Shown here: piece after piece, positions 22,246 through 32,513 of the stretch
How positions within the stretch are numbered: position 1 is the first letter of the stretch
How the letters are laid out: each line of letters starts with the position of its first letter
Source of the DNA: Isoetes taiwanensis
Lineage: Eukaryota > Streptophyta > Lycopodiopsida > Isoetales > Isoetaceae
DNA length: 64,000 bases
Assembly (NCBI GenBank): GCA_021234155.1
Contig: JAJEKV010000059.1
Span: 2,560,182-2,624,181 of the forward strand
Direction: 5' to 3'
Program-made: the position numbers and the translations under genes
Notes under the pieces: model-generated
Seen by the model: the letters and a program-made list of their open reading frames with translations, nothing else
What the model was told of the DNA's origin: nothing
The model's database searches: none

Positions 22246-23163
22246 CACGTGAGGCATGTTTTAAAAATATTGATCTCAGCGCACGTCGGTTACCAAGATT
22301 GGCAACCTCAAACAAGCTTCTCGTTCGCCTTTAGTTTACGCTTCAAAGTTTTGATAAATAAAAACGAGCTCGTCAAAGAGCTTGCACGTGAAAAGAATGA
22401 AAAAACTGCTAGGAGGTTGGCAGCAGATGGGCTGGGTACAGGAAATGGACAAAACTCTGTAAAAACTGTTGGGGAGATTATTGCTTACCGGAATATAGAT
22501 GATATTCATGCAAGGGAAGGTCTTCAATCAATGCCCCATCAATCATGCCTTCAATCAAGCAGGCATTCTTTCTTTCTAACAGTCCAAGTTTATACAAACA
22601 AGAACAAGGAATGCATCAGCATAAAGACAGAAATAAACTGCTTCCACAAAAAATAAACAATACGAAATTGATTTTACCTTATGTTATGATGAAGACTGAT
22701 GCTCTGCTCTGCTGCTTGTGCTCTACTCTGCTGCTTGTGCTCTCTTTTTACCAGATATGGCAGATAGCTACTGAATAAGATCTGAAGAAATAATTGTCAA
22801 TGGAGATCTGAGCGTTCATGGCCGCTGGAAGTCCGAGGTCGCAGGAGTTTAGGGTTTCGAAAAGAAGTTCGAGGCAGCATTTAGGGTTTGAAAAACCATT
22901 TGGGAAATAAACCTAACACTTTTATGGAAAAAAAAGGGATCTTACGAAATTTTTTTTTTTTAACTTCCTATTATTTTAACGTACGTACCATACGTATAGT
23001 GCGTACGGTACCTTATATTTGATTAACGTACGCGTACGTTATCCAACTTGAAAAGAGAATTAAAACGTGCATCTTTTTGAACCGTACGTATTGTACGTCC
23101 CAGACCGGTATGTTAGGTACTTCAAGGGTACCGTACGCGTACTTAACCTACAATGGTTAAGAA

Positions 23164-23361
23164 ATAAGTTGTATCTTTTGCGTTTGCTATGGTCTAGGAG
23201 CAGATGCCTTTCTTGGGCAGATATCGTAGTGTCGGCATGCCGCCTGTGGGCAGCTTTGTTAGTTTAGATCCATAATACCGGTTTGTGTTACCTGTGTTTG
23301 CTTGGTGGAGTAGTTGAGTGCCGGACGGATCACAGAGGTAAGTGGTAGTTAGATTTTTGTG
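23164..23361 (+). repeat. Duplicated host segment, copy 2, right part
   Basis: This continues the text broken at 14651 and matches 12835-13038, including GTGCCGGAC and the final AGTGGTAGTTAGATTTTTGT. Confidence 0.88.
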
Positions 23362-23527
23362 ATCTGCTTGTCTCAGGTGGGGCAGATGGCGAAGTATGTC
23401 TTTAGTTGCTTGGCTAGTAGATTGGAGCTGCAGGTTCAGGTACTGTAATTTAGGTACTTGAAAAAGCTAGAGAGCTCTTGCTGGAAAAGTTTGACTGCAT
23501 CGACTGCGACTGGGACGTCCGTATATG

Positions 23528-23938
23528 GAGTCCGGGATGTGGTATTTCCGGCCTTTTTTCAGTGGTATTTCCGGACATCCGTGATCAGCCAGGTGGTATT
23601 TCCGGCCTTTTTGAGTGGTATTTCCGGACGGCCGGAAATACCAGGTGGTATTTCCGGCCAAAAAATCAAGCGCGAAACTGCGCGGCCGGAAATACCACAT
23701 CCCGGATCTTTGGTCAGATCATGCTTGCAGCTCCGTGGGCTGCTTGAATCGCTTCAAAAGCCCTTCTAATCACTTTGCCAACCTCTTTAATGCTAGTTTG
23801 ATGAAGAGAGGAAGTGATTTGAGCTCAGATAGAGCCGGATTGATCAAAAAATGCCCCAAAACCGTTCGTTCTGCGCTTGAAACTAAGAAGTTCACAGTGG
23901 ATGATCACGGATGTCTGGAAATACCACATCCCGGACTC
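23528..23938. mobile_element. Inverted-repeat element with iterated GGTATTTCCGG
   Basis: The left end GAGTCCGGGATGTGGTATTT is mirrored by the right end, AAATACCACATCCCGGACTC. Between 23528 and about 23700 the motif GGTATTTCCGG or its complement occurs about seven times, with a further complement near the right end. No target duplication is clear. Short palindromic arms suggest a MITE with iterated subterminal sites. Confidence 0.65.
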
Positions 23939-24421
23939 TAAATACAGCCATCCGACTGCATCTTCAAGGAAGAGTTCATAGGAGTTAAATTTAAATGCCA
24001 AGGTCTATACAATTTCTAATGACTGCCAGTTTCTAGTGACTGCCAGTGGGTATAAAAAGCTTTTCTTCTATTAAAGTTGGCTGTGATCCCAACGTTCTCA
24101 ATTCTCTGCATTTGTAGGTGCACATAAGTGAAGCAGCTGCAATTTAAATGATGATGCCTTTCAGATCATTTCGTTCATTGCCATAATAGATTGGCTGTGC
24201 AAGGTTAGCATTGCAACAAAGCTACAACAATAGGTTCGATCACATGTTTTGCCAGAAATGATGTGATATTATTTCGTAATGCTTTAACTTGTGCGTTAAG
24301 ATTCTCATTTTCATGTAAGTAATGGTATGGCAGGGTTTACAGCCAAGCTAGATGGAATGTCTCCTTATGTGGCTGCTGCAATGGAGCTGCATGGAATGTC
24401 TCCTCTGTAGCTGCAAAATCC
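23939..24421. other. Noncoding DNA
   Basis: A short local repeat (TAATGACTGCCAGT, TAGTGACTGCCAGT) lies at about 24018-24050. Nothing else is supported. Confidence 0.4.
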
Positions 24422-24580
24422 ATTTCACAAGACTACTCAGCTTTATCTTGGGTTCAGCAACTTGTCTGGAACAATTCCTGATCGCTATGGCAAAAGTGAC
24501 TGCATAAAGGGGCTTCTTTTAGCCATAACAGGCTAAGTGGCATACTGCCATCTTCACGATTCATCAAACTTCCAATAAGA
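24422..24580 (+). pseudogene. Leucine-rich-repeat protein relic
   Basis: The frame reads TTQLYLGFSNLSGTIPDRYG, and after a one-base shift SHNRLSGILPS. Both are plant-type extracellular LRR repeats (L..N.LSG.IP). It is short, frameshifted and without a surrounding gene, so it is probably a decayed receptor-like gene. An open frame at 24753-24980 downstream has a hydrophobic stretch (MVIAMGIAGAMLLISAFF) that could be a membrane segment of the same relic, but this is speculative. Confidence 0.55.
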
Positions 24581-24980
24581 ATTCATTATATTCAGTTATT
24601 CCATGGAATACCATGGCACTGGTTTGAAAATGTCTATTTTATGGAGACATTATTTATCAAGGGAAGGATGCTTCTCAAAATTTATGCAAAGAGGTCGCGA
24701 GTTCTTCCTTTGCCCTGTTGGCTTGGATTAGGAATGTATATGGACATGGAAATTGAATACAATGTACAAGTATGGGCTGCTGGATCTTAAACTTGGTGGA
24801 TGTGCTTTGGGAATTGTATTTGATTATAGGGAAAAAACTGTCGGGTGTATTTATGGTAGAATGTCTGCACGTAAATTAAATTATATGGTCATTGCTATGG
24901 GTATTGCTGGGGCCATGTTGCTTATTAGTGCATTTTTTGGTAGAATCCTTGAACAATGGTATGACATTTTAATGGGTTAA

Positions 24981-27900
24981 TATAAATGGGTCATTACATA
25001 TGTTGCTAGATATATATATCTACAACATAAACCAATATCACAAGCATGTTTTCTTCCCATCTAAATTTTAAGCAGATTTCAATGCCTTTATGGCATGCAG
25101 CTATGAATAAATTAGAACTTTTCGATCTAATATCAGGTGCAGTTCTTACCTCCCGTTGTAACAACATACGGATAACCTCTACAGGTGCCTTGGATCCCAT
25201 CTCAATATCGCGGATCATACTCTCAAGCTCAGCTGGGTTAACACTAGATTGGTCCCGTGATGGACCAGAAATGGTCCATTTGGACTGTTCACTAAAAAAA
25301 TCATATAAAATCGATTGTGTAAAATCTTGTCAAGCCCTTCCTGGGACATCATATATGGCAGTTGTGCTTCATGGGAAAAATACCTAAAAATGTAGCCGAC
25401 CCCATTGTTGTGACTTATGCTTAGGCAAACTCAAGGGGGTCAAGTATAAAATCCTTCAAGTTCAAACAAAGTGAAACTGTCTTGGCAAAAAGATTTTTTT
25501 GATTTTTTTGATTGTCATGTGATTTTTCTACGGGAGATGGAGAGAAAGTTCCAAAAATCATCATGCCAATCCGAACTCTAGTAAGGGAGATATTGCCGTT
25601 CAAACATGACAGGGTCACTGTCTGCAGGGAACCAGTATTGGTTCCCAGAAGGCAGTTCCATTGTATAAACAAGAACTTTTGCAAGGTTTTGAATTTCGAG
25701 CTCAAATTTGGCATAGTAGTAGTACACAAGTACCTCTACAAACAAAAAATAATGTTTGGTCTTGAAATTGTAGTTTTGCCTTTCCCTTTTCGATTTGAAT
25801 TTGAGGGAAGTTGTGAAAGTGTATAAAAACCTCTCTTTGGAAGAAAAAATACCTTACGTGGTGTAGGAGAAAATCATAGCATGAAAGTGTTGAAGGATAT
25901 TAGACAAATGGAAAAAAAATCACAGAAAAAGACCCAAGCATATGCTCTGAATAATTCATAGAAGGTTTCTGTCTGCAGTCCTATATGCAAACCAGAACTG
26001 GTCCACAGAACCTAGACTCACTTGAAAAATAACAACATGCATATGTTGAAGCAAAAGAAGTCCAAATTAAAAACATAGTCGATCTACTTGAGTAAATGAA
26101 AATATTTGTTGATCATAACCTTGAGATTTGGATTAATCTTTATAGCATCAGCTTCAAATATGTCTTCTATGTTTATTCTAGATTTATGTCTCGAGATATG
26201 ACTTTGAAAAATCATATTCATACAATTTCCCATGTCATGAGATCAACGCAAAAAGATTCAAAGAAAAATATGAAAGTTTATGACCATAAAAAGTCAAGTT
26301 AGAATGCTATGTGCAGTTCTACTTGCAGACCATTATTGGTCCACAGGACTAAAAGTTTAAAAATTAATAGAGGCAACATCTTAATCAATTTTGATCTCAA
26401 CTTTGGAATATATGTTATGCATATAATTCTCTATAGGATAAAATTGGTTGGTTAAGCGAGCTTGCATAATTTGAGGGCAACGTTTAAACACAAACAACTG
26501 TGGATTTATGAGGCACTTATTCACCAATTGAATCTACATGGAGTTCCACTCACACCTTTCAAGAATTATGTTATTAAAGGTAAGAAACCATGGTATTATT
26601 ATAGGGACAAAATGGATAGGGCTAGAGAGAGATATAAGCTCTATACAATTGGTCTAGCTGTGGACCATAAATGGTCCATGCTGAATTATATTCGTAGCTT
26701 CCAAATAACATGTTATTTCATTATGAAATTAGAGAGTTGTATTGCAAAGGAAGGCCCGCATTCATGAAAAAATAATGTACATGAAAGATGACCTATATGT
26801 AATGTTATCCTACAAAAACTCCAATGCTTTGTAGCAGCAATGGATATACTAGTTCTATACAAGTAAGAAATAACAATGTTTCTCCGTATTTTTTTGCAAG
26901 AAGGCCACCCAACCTACATAGTGGACCTATATATATGTCCCTTGTCATATTTTGAACCATTTGGAAGGCATATTTGGAGGAATGTAGCGTATTCTCTACA
27001 AAGCTAATAAGAACACATCAAAGGTCATATGGTCTTATTGTTGATTCTCATAGTTGAACTTCAAGATCTTCACTTCCAATCATCAATAAACATCACTAGC
27101 TATGTAAATGCTCAGTCTTTAGCCTATAATTTTAGAATTAACTCACATATTTAACCTCTAATGTGTTAATCCTGTTTGCTGAACATAATCTTTAAATCCA
27201 GTTAATTGCACAATTAAACACTAACTACACTACTTGCAAGTTGATAAAGTAATCTTCTATATAGATATAAGTAGAATGCATCATTCATTGCCCTAGTGAT
27301 ACTTAACAATTGTGATTTTGAAGCATTTTAACATATAATTTTGTCCAAAATTCTGTATATATAATTCTTTATAAAATTTGGAAGTTGATATAACTTATGA
27401 ACACTCCAAAAAAACATGAGATTGTAGTTCATATAGTTAACAACTCATGGCCACAAGAATTAAGTCAAAACTTGTAATAATAAGAGAGAAATAATTCCGA
27501 AACCGCAAGCAGCATTTTTTAACAAAATGGGGTTTATTGGCTTCCACAGATGTTAGATGATAGCAACCAAAGCTGAAAATATACAAATTAAAGTGTTCTA
27601 TCATAAATAGGCAATTACTTCCAAATTTAACAATGTTTAGGTCATCTTATGCTAGGAAAACCCAAGAATGCAGTTCTGGACTGTTGCAGAAACTGCCAAA
27701 TTCTCTAACTTTTGGACAATCACCACAACGTATAGGTGAGCTCATTGGTTGTGAGATTCTTAAAGGTCATTAAGAATCAAGTAAAGATTAATATGGCGGT
27801 GATATATTGTAAAATTGGAATATCTATTCTCAGATATAATGGTTTAAGTGGCAGTGGGTCAACTGGACCAATTCTGGTCCATGGATCAGGAATGGTCCCC

Positions 27901-28324
27901 GGGACCACTCTAGTGTTAAGATCACACGTCTCTATAAGACTTGAACCCATTTTAGGTGTTGGTCATCCTATTGAGCTCCCAGATCCTATTTTGGTTGCTC
28001 ACTACGAATGCAATGCTCTGCTATTGTGCTGCACAAGAGTGCCTGTATTCCTATGTTAACCTAGTAGAGTATTTCTCAACCTCCGAGCATGTTCGAACCA
28101 CGAAAACTGGCTAGGTCCACGAAAACACGGTGTATTTTATTTGTTTACTGGCTAAGTCCACGAAAACACGGTCTATTTTATTTGGTTCAAACATGACAGA
28201 GGTTGAGAAATACCAGGTTCATCCTGTAATAGAATAACAGAAGAGGTATAAAGAAGAAAGATGTTAAGTAAATGGACTTTTCTATTACGTGAATAATAGA
28301 TAGGCGTCCATTTTTTGCCACATG
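24981..28324. other. AT-rich noncoding DNA with recurrent dyads
   Basis: No gene is supported. The notable signal is the ACCA-N4-TGGT dyad described separately. A/T composition and degenerate phrasing resemble an old, diverged satellite. Confidence 0.45.
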
Positions 28325-28896
28325 TTGCCAATCCAACGGCTGATACAAGAAAGTCAAGTAAGAAAACAAAATGTTAGTAAATGAATTTCCTCGGAAAAGG
28401 AAGAGGGGTCAGAAGTGCCACGTGGGAGCATAGGCTAGGATGCGAGAGGAGAATGGCGCCTATCTGTTTATGTATATCAATATTTTAGCCTATTTGAATA
28501 AGTTGATAAAAAATACAAGTTGTAGAAGTTGGGTCCCTTGCCTGCCATTTAAAGGCACATAGGGTAGCCATATAAACTCTAAAAAATGTTGCAAAAAGAT
28601 GCATCTTGTTAAAATAGACATTGGCACATTTTTATGAAGGACATAAACAACATACTTCCGACTAGTTACTTCAGACAGCACGAAATTTCAGCAATTTTCA
28701 AATAAACTAATAACTATGGTCCACAGTTGATTTTGCTCCAGCAAGAGCTTTCAAAAGCAGGTAGATTCCATACAAATGTTGCTAGAAGGTAGATCTTGCT
28801 AGATAATAGTCCCTTTGACAATGGTCCTTCTGCACTTTTCCTTCGACCACTTTTCCTTCGACTAGTTTGGCAGTCTGCACGGACCACATGTGGTCC
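25261..28896. repeat. Recurring dyad ACCA-N4-TGGT
   Basis: Dyads are seen at 25261-25278, 25627-25646, 25991-26002, 26328-26341, 26661-26678, 27864-27881 and 28881-28896. All have exactly 4 nt between the half-sites. The best versions are TGGACCA-N4-TGGTCCA. A related palindrome TGGTCCC-C-GGGACCA lies at 27893-27907. The first five are spaced about 366, 361, 337 and 334 bp, which suggests a decayed tandem repeat with a period near 350 bp. Confidence 0.65.
28325..28546 (+). repeat. Dispersed repeat R1, copy b
   Basis: It matches 2111-2334 on the same strand with few changes and ends at the same CCCTTGCCTGCC phrase. Confidence 0.8.
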
Positions 28897-29150
28897 AGCC
28901 CCTCACCTCCCACGGCTGCAGCTGGATTATGAGCGCGCAGTTAACTATGCTCAGATGCTCGAATCTGACTTACCGGAGATCCTGCACCTCCCCTCGCTAT
29001 AGCAGCAAACCGACTAGTTGGTTGCACTGCTCTTGAATGCCACGGACACATGCTTTGGTAGAACCCGTCCTCGGGCGGCATCGAAGAACACAACCTTCCC
29101 CCACAATCTGTGGTTTGATGCAGAATGTAGAGGCCTTAAACACATCGAAA
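28547..29150. other. Noncoding DNA
   Basis: A plus-strand frame at 28796-29002 ends QLDYERAVNYAQMLESDLPE-like. It looks somewhat protein-like but has no family match. Otherwise featureless. Confidence 0.35.
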
Positions 29151-29830
29151 ATGATGCCCACATCCTCCTTAAAATCCCCCATAAAAAACCCCTCAAAATC
29201 CCCCTTTTCATGGAATGGACATGATTTTAGGAAACGGGGTATTTGGCCACAATCCCCCCTTGGTGATTTTGTAGATTAATATCCGCATATTTGAATTTTT
29301 TTTATATCCCCCATTTCATATGCAATTTTCATACCCCTTTTCTCACAACTTCTGCTCATACCCCTTTCTACCAACAATCCCCCCTTTGCGAATTTTGTAA
29401 TCTAATTCCCCAGTTGAAAATTTTCTTTATTCGTACCCCATTTCTGACATCGTATCCCATTTTCGACAACCAATGTTCATACCCTTTTTCTCAACAATCC
29501 TCCCATTTTGATTTTGTAGTTTAATATCCCTTTACTTAGTTCATACCCCTCTTCTCAACCATCCCCTTTTGTAGTTTAATATACCCCTTTTCTTAGGTCA
29601 TATCCCTCTTCTCAACCAACCCCCTTTTGTAGTTTAATATAACCCTTTTCTGAACCATTCCCTTATTGTAGTTTAATATCCCCTTAATCAAGTTAATACC
29701 CATTTTCTTAGCAATTCCCCTTTTGTGATTTTGTAGTTTAATATATCCCCTTACTCAAAAAATCTCTCCATTTGTACCCCCTTTCCCTTTCCATATGCAA
29801 TGTTTATACTCCCTCACAACTAGTGCCCTT
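29151..29830. repeat. Pyrimidine-rich degenerate tandem repeat
   Basis: Units of about 50-60 bp combine CCCCTTTTCTCA, CAACAATCCCCC and TTTTGTAGTTTAATAT with many variants. The plus strand is strikingly poor in G across nearly 700 bp. Confidence 0.7.
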
Positions 29831-30377
29831 TATATTATGAGTTATAAAGATCCTCCTCAGTGTTCAAAGATCACAAATTAAAGAAAAAAGGAAATCAAAG
29901 CACAAATTTTGCGTAAGATTCAATAAAATGTGAGCTTAAGATACAACATATGACTTTAGTATACAACACATGTTGGTTGTGTTACATACAAACCTAGTTA
30001 CTACAATTGTCCAAATCTAGTGGCAGTTCAAGTCTCTGACCATGATCAAGTCTCTGGCCATGATCAGATAGTCAAGTTCAAGATCCTTCAATGATGCAAC
30101 AAGGCTTTGTGCAGATCCGCTCCAAGTCTATTGCATATGATGATTTCATTGGGCATTAATCCACTGTGTTTTGATGCTGTTCAAGACTCAAGTTCGTGTT
30201 GGATATATCTAATAATGCCTGCATAACGACAATTGCATTCAGTAGAGTTCTTTGTTCTCATTGTTGTTGGCAAATACAGCTTATTATAAATATGCACCTG
30301 CCCATGTTGACACAACACATATTAAGAGACTTCCTTGCCAGCATTCCAGAGACTTCCCTGCCAGTATTCTCTAAGAA
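29831..30377. other. Host flank left of the gypsy nest
   Basis: No supported gene. The last five bases AAGAA (30373-30377) are the target duplication of the outer gypsy element. Confidence 0.5.
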
Positions 30378-32467
30378 TGTCACGGGGTAAACTACGGAAG
30401 CGATCAAACAATAAAGAGAAACTAATAGTCTACCCCCCACGCCTTGATCTCCCAGAGATCCCCACGACTATTAGATTAGCCTCCCAGAGACTAACTAGAG
30501 AAAACCCGGTTTTCTCTGAATCCTTCCAAAGGATAGACTGGCTCAACTCAAGCCAAAGAATTAACTCCCTGAGTTAATTCAAGTTGCAAGCCCAACTCGC
30601 AACCAATGCTACTGCAACTCAGTAACAGAGTATTGCCAAGAGACAACACAATCAAACCGTATGAGGGCAAATCTGCCTGGTAGAGGTCCTACAACGGCTT
30701 TTGGATACAATACTCACCTCAGAGGTATATCTCTGACAGCAAACCGACCTGCTCAGATCGGATTTAGGGATAGAAACAGACTGTGCAACAGCCCGGGTAA
30801 AACTTTCTGCTGCAACTCCAGCCACTAAATACTTCTGCAGATCGCTATTGAAGGACCCGAAATAGATTAGATCTATTTCGCCCAGCTATTTCCAGCAGAT
30901 CCGGCCAATTCCAGAAGATCAATCTGCTTTAATTAGATAATAGTTCGATTCAATAGGACTGGTCTGCGCAGAAGAAAAGGCTCGTGCCTTTTTCCAATCC
31001 ATTCGAACTATTTTAGTCTTTTTCCTATTGGTTCCACATTAACCAACCACAAGGTGCCACCTATGCATTTTAAACCACTAATTAAATTGCATACCTAATG
31101 TTTATCTAATAAACATTATATTGCGCCCCTAGGGCCAACATTACTAACCCCGGTATAGTTTTTTTTTTTTTTTTGGAGGCAAGCTTTTTTTATTTTCTAT
31201 TGATAATAAAACAGGGTACAAGACCTTATTGGAACAGGCTCCACAATAGGCCAAATAATACATTCACATTCAATGGTCTACCTGATTACTCAGTAAAGCA
31301 CATCAGTCCACAAGACTAGAAATCCAAGAACAAGTATCACTTTTTCCAGCTGAATAAAGAAGGAAGAGATCCCTTTAAGATCTGAAGTTGAAGCCATCTG
31401 AAGCACTCCATCACAAGATGAAAGCAGTTGAAGAAGAGCACCCGACCGCAAATATCATTCTGCGCGTTAACTAGGCCTGTAGCTTCATCCTACCCTGCTG
31501 TACTACAAGTGGCCATACCTCAATTCCAATTCTGTACTAAGGGCCTGGATGCACTCTCTTCTAACAGTGCAGGATCTGACAAGCCTGCCCCAGAAGGGGT
31601 GTCCATTCGCTCTCAAGTGCCTTATCACCTGCCAACATATACTTCAACCTCAATATATTTCAGCTCAGACAGAAATCCATGCTTGAGGTTCCCTAAGGAA
31701 CGCAAGAAACATAGACACTGAGTGAGCAATTGCAGAAAAAGCCTGGTATCCCGCCCCATGCTTCCCCATTTGGCTCTCCCTTAATCCAACTGTCCATCAT
31801 GAATATCCGCCCTTACATCCTAATCTTGCCCCCGCTGGGAAAGGGGAAAGACTTTGATCTCAACCCAAAGGCAAACCTGACTATTAACTCAGAATGATTA
31901 CAAAGAACTAAGAAGCTAGAAAACCCTGAGCCAAGCGACCTGCAGTGAGTGCAGGCCTTTCTGGAGCAAAACCAGCCCTGATATCATTGCCTCCAACTAT
32001 CCTAACCCTTTGCAAAAGAAACCTAGACGAGCTTACCTCTGGGACGACCTACGGCTAGGCCTCAGGAACTTCCAGAACCAGGCGAGCTTCAGATGATCAG
32101 AGAACTTGTGCTCAACAACCTGCACAAGAAGCCCGGCCACCAGAGCTCAAATACAAACTGAGACCGGAAAACAAATCGAGAGGGGGACTAGCTGCAAGCC
32201 CGGCCAGTCAGGCCCTTCCAGCCTCGATTTCTAGAGATCCCTGCACGAGAGTGGGCTGCCGCCATAGGCGGCTGCCCTAAGCCGCTGCCGAAACCCTAAA
32301 CATCCTCAAAAACCCCCAACCCCGGTATAGTCCCCATAACCCGATTACGGGCTTATGGTCCGCCGTGCAGTTCCCATGCCCCTGGCATACTACCGGCGGT
32401 ACTCCCGTGCTCATGGAATTCCGTCAAGGGTCCGTGAAAACGATCACACCTGGAAGCACCTGTAACA
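30378..32467 (-). repeat. G1 3' LTR with insertion
   Basis: The parts 30378-31159 and 32332-32467 together align with 60868-61802. The only clear length difference is a 17-bp block (near 61272-61288) missing here. Ends are TGT...ACA. Confidence 0.95.
31160..32317 (-). mobile_element. Short non-LTR retroelement insertion (1.16 kb)
   Basis: The insertion is flanked by a 14-bp duplication AACCCCGGTATAGT (31146-31159 and 32318-32331). The sister LTR at about 61655-61668 shows the unduplicated site. On the minus strand it ends in a poly(A) tract (plus-strand T-run from 31160), preceded by TTGCCTCC, and starts GGGGGTTTTTGAGG. No reverse transcriptase is encoded. It is a non-autonomous LINE-mobilised sequence or a retrocopied noncoding transcript. 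Confidence 0.85.
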
Positions 32468-32513
32468 ATTCCTCCCTCCTCTAGGACCTTGCCCTCAAGG
32501 TGATTTAACTAGT

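Larger units (their letters stand above)
14652..23155. mobile_element. 8.5-kb hAT-like TIR element carrying genes
   Basis: The element starts CAGTGTTG and ends in the complement of CATTGTAG (6 of 8 match). It is flanked by an exact 8-bp duplication GTTAAGAA (14644-14651 and 23156-23163). The paralogous host segment at 12519-13038 provides the empty site. Both subterminal regions (about 14660-14830 and 22975-23150) are dense in GTAC and CGTACG motifs, the clustered subterminal repeats common in hAT elements. No transposase is visible, so it is non-autonomous. Inside are an intact HSPA12-like gene, a SPT16 fragment, another hAT-like element and a gypsy gag relic. Confidence 0.85.

Noticed and set aside
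24753-24980. 75-codon frame with a hydrophobic stretch
   Set aside because: It could be the membrane part of the LRR relic, but no conserved motif or splice site supports it as a gene.
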